A stretch of 64,000 nucleotides of DNA from Streptomyces sp. 378 (GTDB taxonomy: Bacteria; Actinomycetota; Actinomycetes; Streptomycetales; Streptomycetaceae), in NCBI RefSeq assembly GCF_030124145.1, contig NZ_JASKMS010000005.1, forward strand, positions 1-64,000. Reading direction: 5' to 3'. Each line of letters opens with the position of its first letter. Within the stretch, counting starts at the first letter, position 1. The position numbers and the translations under genes are program-made. Below the pieces are notes generated by a model. It saw nothing but the letters and a program-made list of their open reading frames with translations. It did no database searches and had not been told where the DNA came from. This document shows positions 8,293 through 16,603 of this stretch, piece after piece.

Positions 8293-8503
8293 CTGCGTCA
8301 CCCGCGTCATCTGCGTCATTCGCGCCTCTGACCTGCGGTTTCGAGGTGACGCAGGACCTGGGGGGTGCGTCACTGGTGACGCAGACCTTCGTCATCGGGT
8401 GACGCAGGTGACGCGGGATGACGCAGAAATGGGCCGTCTGCGTCACCCCTCTTTCAGCAGGTCAGCGCCCGTTTCGGGGGTGTGGGTGACGCAGGTGACG
8501 CAG
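8293..8503. repeat. TGACGCAG octamer array (candidate replication origin or transfer site)
   Basis: About eleven copies of TGACGCAG, allowing one mismatch, in both orientations within 211 bp. Forward copies start at 8347, 8377, 8400, 8409, 8419, 8487 and 8496. Reverse copies lie at 8293, 8303, 8311, 8366 and 8438 (8303 and 8366 are imperfect). Pairs at 8400/8409 and 8487/8496 are spaced nine bases. The array lies between xis and the replication pair, in a gap with no gene. Octamer repeats are also what TraB-type translocases recognise as clt, so either oriV iterons or clt is possible. Confidence 0.75.
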
Positions 8504-8620
8504 GGTCTTCCTACTTCGGACAAGAGAGGGGGTGTTGTCTGTTGTGGTGCGCGCTCGCAGAGTGAAGAACGGGCCGCTTCGCGGCGCGACCATCGCAAGG
8601 CGGCGCTGCCGCCGAACAGC

Positions 8621-8652
8621 AAGAGGAGCACGCCGGGCCGGGTGCTCCTCTT
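8621..8652 (-). terminator. Terminator of the replication operon
   Basis: AAGAGGAGCAC (8621-8631) pairs with GTGCTCCTCTT (8642-8652) around a 10-base GC loop. It follows the stop of the ATPase gene at 8684 on the minus strand. Confidence 0.75.
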
Positions 8653-8683
8653 GGCTTGTACGGGCGGTCGTGGTGCCGCGCGG

Positions 8684-10162
8684 TCAGAAAGCCGCTTTCT
8701 GCTCGTGCGGGGGCGGTGCGGCGGACGGCCGCGCGATCTCGATGTAGCGGGACGTCTTGGTGCGCCCCCAGTCGATGAGGACGCCCCGGGCCGCGAGGGT
8801 GGGCTGAAGACGCTTGAGGCGGTCGGAGAGGACCTTGCCGGTGGTCGGCCACCCTTTAGGCAGGGGACGGAAGTCCTCGCCCGCGTAGAGGCCTGTGAGG
8901 CAGTGCAGCCACTCGGCCGATGTCATCCGCTGCTCGGTGCCGGGGTCGATGCCGGCGGCGTGCTTGAGCACGGTCTGCGCCAGCAAGTCACCCTCGATGA
9001 CGTCGTCGTTGAGGTCGTCCAGGCTGGCCCGGTAGGCGGCGAGCGCCCCTAGACCGGTGGCCGCGTCGAGCTGTGCACACAGGTGCGCGAAGTCGGCCAT
9101 GCGCAGGTCCGTCGGGATGTCCGCCTCCGCTGCGCGCACCTGCACGGTGAGGTCCAGGAGCGAGCCGAGGATGACCGGCAGCACCTCTGCGAAGTCGGAC
9201 CACAATTCCGCCTCAGTGCGCCGGACGCGGGGGCGTTCCAGCCGCAGAGGCAACAGCCGTTCGGCGAGGTCGGGCCGGATGACTCCGACATCGATGCCGG
9301 TCAGCAGCAGCGGGCGCCGGTAGCCGATGCGGAAGACGTCCCCGTCGGTGAACAGGGCGCGCTTGACGTTCTCGGCACCGGTGACGATGCAGCACATCGC
9401 GTCGGACAGCTCCGGGGTCATGTGGGAGAGGTTGTCCAAGGCAGTGACCCAACCGGCCGCCACTGCCGTGATCAGGTTCTCCTCATCCTTCGGGGCCCGG
9501 CGCAGGTCACCGGTCATGCCCTCGATGATCCGCACGAGCATCCGCCCACCGGTGGACTTGCCCGCACCCTGCGGACCGGTGAGGAACGGCGCGGGGACGG
9601 GGACTGTCGGCCCCAGGCAGCCGATGAGCCAGGCGATGGCCAGGCACTCGGTCTCCGCGGTGGCGAAGTTGCACAGCCGCATCAGCCGATCGATGCCCTT
9701 GCCGTTGGTGTCCTTGGCGGGCAGGGGCAGTTCCCCGGTGAGCTGGGTGCGGCGCCAGCAGACCTCACGCGGGTCGGGGGTGCAGATGTCCCAGCCGGTG
9801 GGGTGGATGCGTACGGACTGCCCGTCGTCGCGGCCCAGGTCCAGCCACGTCGCCCCGTCGAACCCGGGGGCCACGCGGATGTGCACGGGCTGCACGTCCT
9901 CGGTCAGCGCGAGTGCCTCGATCAAGTCCAGCGCCTCTTTCATGGCGGTTCCGTTGAAGACGCCGCGTCCGTCGCGGAAGAGACCGACCATGAGTTCCTG
10001 CCTGTGACTTCCCGTGGTGCCTTGGGAGCGGATCGGGCGGGCCACGGGGTGGCCGTTGCGCTGCGCGTATACGGTGCCGTCGGCGGTGCGGAAGTACCGG
10101 AAGTGGGATTGCGCATAGTCGGTGATGACTTCGCGGGCGGGGTTCTTGTCGTCGTCGGACAT
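8684..10162 (-). CDS. Replication-associated ATPase/helicase-like protein
   Basis: 492 residues from the ATG at 10162, two bases after the stop of the primase gene. Walker A is GPQGAGKST near 196-204, with a Walker B-like ALDNLS near 241-246. A following region (RIGYRRPLLLTGIDVGV) is typical of the plasmid and AICE helicase-like protein paired with a primase-polymerase. The C-terminal 120 residues may form a winged helix. Expected role: origin melting or helicase for the excised circular form. Family assignment is by layout and neighbour; I did not see full SF3 helicase motifs. Confidence 0.85.
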   Translation of the reverse strand: MSDDDKNPAREVITDYAQSHFRYFRTADGTVYAQRNGHPVARPIRSQGTTGSHRQELMVGLFRDGRGVFNGTAMKEALDLIEALALTEDVQPVHIRVAPGFDGATWLDLGRDDGQSVRIHPTGWDICTPDPREVCWRRTQLTGELPLPAKDTNGKGIDRLMRLCNFATAETECLAIAWLIGCLGPTVPVPAPFLTGPQGAGKSTGGRMLVRIIEGMTGDLRRAPKDEENLITAVAAGWVTALDNLSHMTPELSDAMCCIVTGAENVKRALFTDGDVFRIGYRRPLLLTGIDVGVIRPDLAERLLPLRLERPRVRRTEAELWSDFAEVLPVILGSLLDLTVQVRAAEADIPTDLRMADFAHLCAQLDAATGLGALAAYRASLDDLNDDVIEGDLLAQTVLKHAAGIDPGTEQRMTSAEWLHCLTGLYAGEDFRPLPKGWPTTGKVLSDRLKRLQPTLAARGVLIDWGRTKTSRYIEIARPSAAPPPHEQKAAF

Positions 10163-10164
10163 GG

Positions 10165-11052
10165 TCACAGCCCCAACGTGGTGCGCGCGTTGGTCCACGC
10201 GTCCGTGCAGTGGCGCAGGGTCTCGCCCTTGGCCTGCGCGGCGGTGAACAGGCGGGCGACGTGGGTGTCGGTGAGGCAGCCGCACCGGCCGTGCGTGGAC
10301 AGCACGGCCAGGAACGTCCCGTACACGGTCGCGTGGATCGCACTTCGGGCAGCGGTGATGCGCTGCTCCGCCATGGCGATGCCGCGTTCCAGGAAGACGG
10401 GTGTGCGGTGCGGGCACTGCCCGCCGCCGGCCCGTGCGGGCAGGGAGTCGGAACGGGGCGCCGGGCGGACGGCGGGCGGTTCCTTCACGACCAGTGTACG
10501 GACGGCGTCGGGCAGGTCGGTCATGGTGCCTACGCCGGGCCCGAGATAGCGGGCGTACGCCATGGTCGACTTGATGTCGACGCCGGGGCGGACCGCGTTG
10601 TGCGACGTCATGGCGCCCCGGTAGATCCAGTGCTCACCGCGCGTCGTCGACACGGTCCGCGTGGCGGGCAGGGTGGCGCGGGCCCATGCGATGGCGCTCG
10701 CGTCGTCCAAGTCCACCACGGCCAGCCCGGCGGCGCCGGGGTGGTAGGCCACGCAGACGGCCCGCTGCCAAGCGGCCGTCCAGGCCGGGGAGGTGAGGAC
10801 GGCCGGGTCGGTGGTGGCGGCGGCCCACGCGTGGCAGACGCCGGGGCAGCGGCAGGGGCCCGCGCTCTTCATGTTCGGCCGGCCGCCGCACGCGTTGCCC
10901 GCGCAGGTGCGGCAGTTGCCGAACGGCGCCTTGCCCGCGCGCAGGGGCAGCACCGGCATACCGACAGCGGCCAGCGTCAGCGCGGTCCGCTGGGGGCCGG
11001 TCAGCGCGCTCATGCTGCCGCGCCCTCGCCGGATCAGGGTCGGTTGCGTCAT
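10165..11052 (-). CDS. Bifunctional DNA primase/polymerase (Prim-Pol)
   Basis: 295 residues from the ATG at 11052, which has GGAGGT eight bases upstream. The archaeo-eukaryotic primase-type active site is visible: acidic VVDLDD at 112-117, the TRGEHWIYR strand at 137-145 (Gly-x-His signature) and VDIKS at 158-162. A Cys/His-rich insert at 47-74 (CRTCAGNAC, then CRCPGVCH) probably binds zinc. It should prime or copy the element during replication. It takes the place of the RepSA-type initiator of pSAM2 itself and is translationally close-coupled to the ATPase. Confidence 0.9.
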   Translation of the reverse strand: MTQPTLIRRGRGSMSALTGPQRTALTLAAVGMPVLPLRAGKAPFGNCRTCAGNACGGRPNMKSAGPCRCPGVCHAWAAATTDPAVLTSPAWTAAWQRAVCVAYHPGAAGLAVVDLDDASAIAWARATLPATRTVSTTRGEHWIYRGAMTSHNAVRPGVDIKSTMAYARYLGPGVGTMTDLPDAVRTLVVKEPPAVRPAPRSDSLPARAGGGQCPHRTPVFLERGIAMAEQRITAARSAIHATVYGTFLAVLSTHGRCGCLTDTHVARLFTAAQAKGETLRHCTDAWTNARTTLGL

Positions 11053-11091
11053 GCTGGGAGACCTCCACAGGTCAAGTGGTTGGCAGGTGGA

Positions 11092-11136
11092 CAAGGGCGG
11101 CCCCGCGACTTTGGCGAGACGAGGGGGCCGCCCTTG
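11092..11136 (-). terminator. Hairpin after the Nudix gene
   Basis: CAAGGGCGGCCCC (11092-11104) pairs with GGGGCCGCCCTTG (11124-11136). It lies seven bases past the Nudix stop and 40 bases before the primase start, separating the transfer block from the replication block. Confidence 0.75.
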
Positions 11137-11142
11137 GCGTAG

Positions 11143-11568
11143 CTAGAAGGGGCTGTTCTGCCGATAACGCGCGGTGGTGACGATGTCGGTGTGGTCGAAC
11201 GCGAGGCCTCGGGCGTTTTCGAGCGGGATCCAGCGGACTGCGGCGGCGTCGTCTCCGGCCTGCGCGGTGGTGTTGTCGGGGACGGTCACCAGGTAGGCGG
11301 CGGTGACGTACCGGCCGCGCGGGTCCCGGTCGGGGGCGTCGTAGATGCCGATGAGGGTCAGGTCCCACGGGTCGACGTGGACGCCGGTCTCTTCCAGCAG
11401 TTCGCGCGCGGCGGCGGCGCGGGAGGTCTCGCCGGGGTCGACGTGTCCGCCCGGGAGGGCAAGGCGTCCCTTGTGCGGCGGCCATCCCCGCTCGATCAGC
11501 AGGACGGCACCGCCCCGGATGCACACCACGTCGGCGGTGTAGCGGATGGTCTCGATGGTCTCGGTCAT
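11143..11568 (-). CDS. Nudix hydrolase, Pif-like
   Basis: 141 residues from the ATG at 11568, which has GAGAG seven bases upstream. A complete Nudix box runs from Gly41 to Val63: G-x5-E47, then REL at 55-57, EE at 59-60 and Gly62. It would hydrolyse a nucleoside diphosphate linked to another group; the substrate is unknown. In pSAM2 the Pif protein carries a Nudix motif and blocks redundant transfer between donors. The same position between replication and transfer genes suggests this role here, but that is inference. Confidence 0.88.
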   Translation of the reverse strand: MTETIETIRYTADVVCIRGGAVLLIERGWPPHKGRLALPGGHVDPGETSRAAAARELLEETGVHVDPWDLTLIGIYDAPDRDPRGRYVTAAYLVTVPDNTTAQAGDDAAAVRWIPLENARGLAFDHTDIVTTARYRQNSPF

Positions 11569-11600
11569 GTGTTCAGCTCTCGTTTCGTGGTCGGGCCGGT

Positions 11601-12065
11601 TCAGCCGTGGAAGTGGTTGCGCTTGAACGTGGCCTTGCGGATGTTCACGGTGGTGCCGTCCTGGTGGCCGCTCGCGCTGAAGATCTGCACGGCGATCCAT
11701 CCGCCGAAGATGACGGCGGCCAGAATGATCAGTTGCGTGATGAATGCGGTGAGCGCGGCGATGAACGAGGTGAGCAGGATCAGCCCGCCGCACACCGCGA
11801 GGAACCCGACGCCTCCGAGGGCGACGTTCACCGCGGCGCGGGAGACGGCCGGCTTGGCGGCGACCGGCTCGGGGTGGACGGGGTTGATGGCGTAGCCGGT
11901 GACGACGCGGCCGTCGGGCAGGACGATGCTCGCCACCGCCGGAACACTGCCCGGCTGCACCGGCACGACCGGTGCCGGGAAGGTGACGGCGGGCGGGAGT
12001 GGGGTCGGCTGGTGCACCTCTATGGCCCGTTCATCGGGCGGCTGGTGGGTGTGGTCGGGGTACAT
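11601..12065 (-). CDS. Small two-helix membrane protein of the transfer region
   Basis: 154 residues. A Pro/Val-rich cytosolic N-terminal half (TPLPPAVTFPAPVVPVQPG) is followed by two adjacent hydrophobic stretches at about 83-104 (VGFLAVCGGLILLTSF) and 108-130 (ITQLIILAAVIFGGW) and a short basic tail. It ends 33 bases upstream of the Nudix start. Small membrane proteins in this place in AICEs are usually called Spd, helping spread through hyphal cross-walls. No catalytic motif is seen. Confidence 0.75.
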   Translation of the reverse strand: MYPDHTHQPPDERAIEVHQPTPLPPAVTFPAPVVPVQPGSVPAVASIVLPDGRVVTGYAINPVHPEPVAAKPAVSRAAVNVALGGVGFLAVCGGLILLTSFIAALTAFITQLIILAAVIFGGWIAVQIFSASGHQDGTTVNIRKATFKRNHFHG

Positions 12066-12212
12066 GCGGAATCCCTTCCGGTACTTGCTCAGGGAGGCGG
12101 GGACACCCCCTGCCGGGGGCGTTGTGGAGGGGTGTTTCGGGGGTCTGACCTGCGCGCCTCCCTGCCTCCCTGGGCGATCATTTGCGCAGCTCAGGTAGGG
12201 GGAGGCGAGTCA

Positions 12213-12244
12213 GGGAGGCGGTTAGGGAGTTCTCCCTGCCTCCC
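12213..12244 (-). terminator. Bulged hairpin after tra, in AGGGAGGC-rich spacer
   Basis: GGGAGGC (12213-12219) and AGGGAG (12224-12229) pair with CTCCCT (12232-12237) and GCCTCCC (12238-12244). The 204-bp spacer also carries AGGGAGGC or its complement at 12091, 12156, 12164 and 12212. The repeats may be parts of terminators or a second set of 8-bp transfer sites. Confidence 0.5.
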
Positions 12245-12269
12245 CGGCCCGTTGGAGCTCGGCTCCCTG

Positions 12270-14387
12270 TCATCCGTCGGCGGAAGCGGAACCTTCCGTG
12301 TCGCGGTTGGTGAGGGCGCGGGCGACGCGGTCGCGGCCGACGACCATGCGGCCCTCGGACTTGTACGGCTCGGCGCCGACGTCCTCCAGCACGCGCTTGA
12401 GGTCGCCGGGTGTCCACCGGCCGTAGGCGTCCTCGCTGAGCGCGGACAGCCGCTTGAGGACGTCGGCGGTCAGGACGCGGGAGGCGTTGCCGAGGACAGA
12501 GGCGATGTCGGCGAGGGGGTCTCGCTCCTCGCCCCGCTCGATGACGTGCAGGGTGGTGACCCCGTCGCGCAGGGCCTGGGCCCGCTCGGCGATCTCGGTT
12601 GCGTCGTCGGTGCTGATGTAGTGCGTGCGCACCGTGATGGACGCCTGCCCGGCCGGGATGTCGATGCCATCGGAGGCGACGACCAGGGTTCCCTTGTCCA
12701 GGCCTTGGCGCAGCAGGTGCGGGGCGGCGCCACCGTCGACGGCCTTGTCCCCCAGCGCCATGCGGGCCTGCGACTCGGTGCCCAGGGCGAGGGAGGCGCG
12801 GGTGTGGGCGCCCTCGCGGACCAGCTTGGGAAGGTTCTGGTCGGTGGGGTCCTGCGTGCCCTGCCACAGCAGCACGTTGACCGCCCGGCCCTGGTTGTGG
12901 ACCTTCCGGCAGGCCATGAAGTACCGGGACTCGTTCCTGGACCCGCCGTAGGGGCGCTTCTGGTCGTCCTTGGCGGGGCACATGAACGCCACCTGCGCCT
13001 CATCCACCACCAGGACCAGTGGCGGGAAGGCGGTGCCGGGCGGGGCCTGGAGGCGGCGGTTCATCTCCTCCACCCCGTCCTCGACCATTTCGGTCGCCTC
13101 GATCACGTGCTCATCGGTCGGCCCCTGGATCAGCACCGTGGCGAGCCCGTCGAACATGGCCCAGTCGCCCACGCCCTTGAGGTCGGCGATGCGGAACTCG
13201 GCCGTGCGGTCGAAGGCGAGCCACAGCGCGAGCGCTCGCAGCGCGGCCGTCTTGCCCTGGTTGGACAGGCCCGTGACCAGCAGCATCCGCTGATAGAGGC
13301 TCAGCAGGGCTGCATCCCCGCGCAGGTCCTGGCCCCAGGGGGCGCGGCCCTTGGCGTAGTCGGCGGTCAGCGACTCGTCGACGACCAGCGGCGACGGGCC
13401 GATCGGCTCGTCCAGCGCCCCGGAATCGGCGATCCACAACCGCACCGTGCGGGCCGCTTGAGGGATGGTGATGAACACCTCGTGCTCATGCCGGGTCAGG
13501 TTCTCGGCAAGCTTCCGGCGCTTGTTCTGCACCTCCACGGTGGACACCCCAGAGGGCAGGGTCACGTCGACTTCCACGCCGCATCCGGCGATGCGGATGG
13601 GTCCGAGCATGGATGCGCCGGCGTCGCCCATCTCCTTGATGGCGTTGCGCAGGGCGGGTACGCCGAGGTCGCGCAGGGCCTTGACCACGATGGACGGTGT
13701 GATCGGCTCCCCCTCACCGTTGCGGACGTTGTCGGGCAGTGCCCAGTTCGGGGCGGCCTGCTGCTTGTGGCCGACCGACCACAGGGCGAGCAGGGCGAAC
13801 AGCGGGCCGAGGGTGACGGTGTAGGGCCAGACGACCTGAACGATGGTGATGAGCAGGCCGATGAATTCGATCACTGCAGTCAGCGGCGTGATGACGTCGG
13901 TGACGTCCTTGGTGTTGAGGGCCATCACGATGCCGAGGGCGACCAGGGTGCCGATGCTCATCCCGGTGCCGATGGCGGCGCCCTTGGCCACGTCGACGGG
14001 CGAGGTGAGCAGGTCCATGCGGCGGCGGTGCCGGGCGTCGCGGAAGCGCTGCAAGCGCTCCTCCCACTCCTCGGCCAGCTCGTGGTTGCCGGCGGCTTCG
14101 GCGGCGCGAATCATGCGTTCGTAGCGGGAGCCGGTGCGGCCGTCCCAGGTGCGGCGGGCCACGATCCGGCCGCCGTTGAACGTGTACATCCCGTGGCGGG
14201 CCACCGCGCGGACGGTGGCCGTGGTGCGCTCGTCGGTGGCGATGCGCTTGACGGCCCGCCCGGAGCGCACCCACAGCGGCACCGGGGCCGGGGCAGGCTG
14301 GTCGGGCACCACGGTGAGGGTGGTCACGGAGGCGTCCTGAGCGGGGGGTTCGGGGGTCTTGTGGAGGCGTACGACGTTGTCGGACAT
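12270..14387 (-). CDS. FtsK/SpoIIIE-type DNA translocase (TraB/TraSA-like transfer protein)
   Basis: 705 residues from the ATG at 14387. An N-terminal cytosolic part is followed by membrane segments near 138-157 and 172-205, then the motor domain with Walker A GLSNQGKT at 373-380 and Walker B LVLVVDE at 457-463. The last 80 residues (GRWTPGDLKRVLEDVGAEPY, then GRDRVARAL) form a winged-helix that in TraB binds 8-bp clt repeats. Proteins of this class move double-stranded plasmid DNA between mycelia without a relaxase. It is the core transfer gene of the element. Confidence 0.93.
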   Translation of the reverse strand: MSDNVVRLHKTPEPPAQDASVTTLTVVPDQPAPAPVPLWVRSGRAVKRIATDERTTATVRAVARHGMYTFNGGRIVARRTWDGRTGSRYERMIRAAEAAGNHELAEEWEERLQRFRDARHRRRMDLLTSPVDVAKGAAIGTGMSIGTLVALGIVMALNTKDVTDVITPLTAVIEFIGLLITIVQVVWPYTVTLGPLFALLALWSVGHKQQAAPNWALPDNVRNGEGEPITPSIVVKALRDLGVPALRNAIKEMGDAGASMLGPIRIAGCGVEVDVTLPSGVSTVEVQNKRRKLAENLTRHEHEVFITIPQAARTVRLWIADSGALDEPIGPSPLVVDESLTADYAKGRAPWGQDLRGDAALLSLYQRMLLVTGLSNQGKTAALRALALWLAFDRTAEFRIADLKGVGDWAMFDGLATVLIQGPTDEHVIEATEMVEDGVEEMNRRLQAPPGTAFPPLVLVVDEAQVAFMCPAKDDQKRPYGGSRNESRYFMACRKVHNQGRAVNVLLWQGTQDPTDQNLPKLVREGAHTRASLALGTESQARMALGDKAVDGGAAPHLLRQGLDKGTLVVASDGIDIPAGQASITVRTHYISTDDATEIAERAQALRDGVTTLHVIERGEERDPLADIASVLGNASRVLTADVLKRLSALSEDAYGRWTPGDLKRVLEDVGAEPYKSEGRMVVGRDRVARALTNRDTEGSASADG

Positions 14388-14440
14388 GCTGAGGGTTCTC
14401 CTGACTGCCCCGAGCAGGGGCGGGAGTTGAGGGAGGCGTC

Positions 14441-14478
14441 GGGGGTGGCCTGGTCCTGGCAGACAAGGGGCCACCCCC
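14441..14478 (-). terminator. Hairpin upstream of tra
   Basis: GGGGGTGGCC (14441-14450) pairs with GGCCACCCCC (14469-14478) over an 18-base loop, between the peptidase-like gene stop (14500) and the tra start (14387). Read-through rather than full termination is likely if the operon is single. Confidence 0.6.
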
Positions 14479-14499
14479 GGGCAGCAGTGCAGGGGTGTG

Positions 14500-15057
14500 T
14501 CAGGCGGCGCGGGCGCCGGGAACGAGCTGTTCGGCGAGGTACTCGCGGCTGTGTGCCTCGTTCTCGTCCAGCTCCACCAGCCGCTCGTGTTCGCGGGCCT
14601 GGCGGCGGGACTGGCGCTCGATGCCGAGCCCGTCGCGGGTGTTGCGCACGATCCGTTCCAGCACGCCCTTGCGGCTGAACTGCATGGCGTGCACCAGCTC
14701 GTGCACGAGCGTCACGGCGAAGTCCGCTGGCGTGGGGTGCTTGTTGGCGTCGATCAGGATCAGCGTCGAGCCGTCCGGACGCGGGATGGCCGTTGCCTGC
14801 ACCTCGCGGGCGGTCCGCTTGGCGCCTTGCGCGGCGCGCTTGAGGGCGCGGCGGTCGGCGGCGCCGGCCAGGGCGATGTCAGCGGCGACGATCAGTTCGG
14901 CCATGCCGCGCTCGTTGGTCAGGATGACTTCCACGTCCGGCATGCGGCCGGGCACGGAGCGGTTCACGAGTTTGACGGCCTGCTCGGTCAACCGCTTCGC
15001 GGTGCGCAGGGTGGAGCCGTAGCCGGGCAGCTTGTGCGTGCTCACGGATGTCTTCAC
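14500..15057 (-). CDS. HExxH metallopeptidase-like protein in transfer operon
   Basis: 185 residues from the GTG at 15057, which has GGAG seven bases upstream. Zinc-peptidase motif HELVH at 119-123 is followed 40 or so residues later by an acidic helix (LDENEAHSREYL) that could supply the third ligand. An Arg/Lys-rich helical insert lies at 68-86. There is no signal peptide, so it acts in the cytosol. The gene is on the transfer strand, one gene upstream of tra. Substrate and role are unknown; it could process a transfer or cell-wall factor. Confidence 0.8.
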   Translation of the reverse strand: MKTSVSTHKLPGYGSTLRTAKRLTEQAVKLVNRSVPGRMPDVEVILTNERGMAELIVAADIALAGAADRRALKRAAQGAKRTAREVQATAIPRPDGSTLILIDANKHPTPADFAVTLVHELVHAMQFSRKGVLERIVRNTRDGLGIERQSRRQAREHERLVELDENEAHSREYLAEQLVPGARAA

Positions 15058-15089
15058 GACAGATCTCCGTCTCAGGAAATGACCGCAGC

Positions 15090-15470
15090 TCAGGCGGCAC
15101 ACTCGTCAGGGAAGGCGCAGGTCACGCACATGCCGAGCGACGTGGGAATGACGTAGCCCGCGTCCCGTCGGCAGCCGGGGCAGGTGCGGCGGGCGAGCAT
15201 CGCCAGCGCCAGAGCCCCCCACTTCCGCGACGTCATCGGCCGCACCGGCTTGGCCAGGTCGACGCGGTAGAGGTAGGCGACGCGGGCGGCGCCGGACCTG
15301 CGGGACGCCCGCATGACCTGCGCCGCTATCGGCTGACCCCCGGGCCGTAAGCCCAGGGCCCGTAACTGCCGCCGCGTGGCCAACCCGTTGGGGGCGTAGC
15401 GCCACGGGTAGGTCGGGACGCCGTAGCGGGCGCCGGCGGGGTCGAAGCACTTGCCGAACGCGGCGGACAT
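15090..15470 (-). CDS. RRQRL-type zinc-binding small protein
   Basis: 126 residues. The N-terminal half carries RRQLRALGLRPGGQPIAAQV, the signature of a protein family common on Streptomyces plasmids and AICEs. The C-terminal CPGCRRDAGY and CVTC form a four-Cys zinc ribbon. It overlaps the previous gene by one base (shared at 15470). DNA or RNA binding is likely; the precise function in transfer is not known. Confidence 0.82.
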   Translation of the reverse strand: MSAAFGKCFDPAGARYGVPTYPWRYAPNGLATRRQLRALGLRPGGQPIAAQVMRASRRSGAARVAYLYRVDLAKPVRPMTSRKWGALALAMLARRTCPGCRRDAGYVIPTSLGMCVTCAFPDECAA

Positions 15471-16603
15471 CAGGCCGCCGCCTCAGCGTCACCGCCGCTG
15501 GCGCGTTCGGCGAGGAGCGTGTCGCGCAGCATGCGGGCGTTGGCCGGTGAGGTGTGGAGCGCGCGGCGGATGCCCTCGGCAGTCACCTTCGCGTCCGGCC
15601 AATCGGCCGTCGCCTCACGGGCTTCGGCGAGCAACTCATCCGGGGTGCGCTTGGGTCGGGGTGATCGGGCCACCTCGGGGAGTCGACCGGTCGCCCGACG
15701 ACGCGGCGGGATTGATTCCGCCGCTACCGCCCGCACCGGCTTGGCGGCCACAGGCTCGATCGGGGCGGGGATCGCGGGCACCGGCTTGAGCGGAGGAATC
15801 GACTTGCCCAGGTCGACCGCGACCGGATCCGGCACACTCAGCCGGGTCAGCGTCACCACCGGATCCGGAGTCGATTCCCGCAGCTCAGCCGTAGACCGTT
15901 TCATGGCGGCCTCGGAGGATTCCTCCACATTCGCGGAGTGCGCGGGATCCAGGGCGGGCGTGGTGGTGGCGCCGCCGAACATCGAGGCGAGCGCGGCATC
16001 CGCACCGGCGGTCACCCGATCCCGCTGCACATCGAGCAGCCTCGATCCGAGCGCCGTGTCGCCGACGCCGACCTTGCGGGCCAGCCGCCACGACTTACGC
16101 TCCGACCACGTCCTGACTCGACTGCTCGGGTGCTGGGTGGCGCGGGCGCGGTGGTAGGCGAGCGCCTGGACCAGGTCGGCGGTGCGGCGCTCGTTCTCCG
16201 CGTCGCGGCCGTCGGTGTGGACGACGATCCGCCGGGCGAGGAACGCCATGCCCTCAGCCGAGACGGACATGCCCATCGGGGTCAGGGCGTAGATGACGGT
16301 GCGGCCCGGATCGGGGGCGGCCATGGCGCCCATGACGGCGGCGGCGGCCGGCAGCGCCCACAGCCCGACCCGCACGATGCGCGGGGAGGACTGCCCCAGC
16401 ATGGTCAGCCCCAACAGGACCAGGGCGAGCACGGCCGTGGCGCCCTCACCGGCGGCGAGCGCTCCCAGTGCGGTGCCCTTGCCGTAGGCGTGGCCGATGT
16501 TGCTGTACGTGCCGATCCCGCCGAACACGCCCGTGGCGAGCATCGGCACGAACGCGGCCGTCAGCACCCCGATCTGAACGTGGGTCAGCTTGGTGGGGTT
16601 CAC
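15470..16603 (-). CDS. DUF2637-type membrane protein (SpdB-like spread protein)
   Basis: 377 residues from the GTG at 16603, which overlaps the upstream stop as GTGA. Four hydrophobic segments fill the first 130 residues (IGVLTAAFVPMLATGVFGG, ATAVLALVLLGLTML, VGLWALPAAAAVMGAMA and a weaker fourth). A long cytosolic tail has Pro/Ala-rich linkers and a C-terminal helix-turn-helix-like segment (VTAEGIRRALHTSPANARML). It is the typical SpdB2 layout of AICE transfer operons, assumed to help septal DNA passage. Confidence 0.82.
   Translation of the reverse strand: MNPTKLTHVQIGVLTAAFVPMLATGVFGGIGTYSNIGHAYGKGTALGALAAGEGATAVLALVLLGLTMLGQSSPRIVRVGLWALPAAAAVMGAMAAPDPGRTVIYALTPMGMSVSAEGMAFLARRIVVHTDGRDAENERRTADLVQALAYHRARATQHPSSRVRTWSERKSWRLARKVGVGDTALGSRLLDVQRDRVTAGADAALASMFGGATTTPALDPAHSANVEESSEAAMKRSTAELRESTPDPVVTLTRLSVPDPVAVDLGKSIPPLKPVPAIPAPIEPVAAKPVRAVAAESIPPRRRATGRLPEVARSPRPKRTPDELLAEAREATADWPDAKVTAEGIRRALHTSPANARMLRDTLLAERASGGDAEAAA

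Noticed and set aside
12091..12244. AGGGAGGC repeats as a definite clt locus
   Set aside because: Several copies are simply arms of the hairpin after tra; kept only as a possibility.
11607..14678. 1023-codon open frame on the plus strand across the Nudix-to-tra region
   Set aside because: Antisense shadow; the minus strand carries Nudix, membrane and FtsK motifs with ribosome binding sites.
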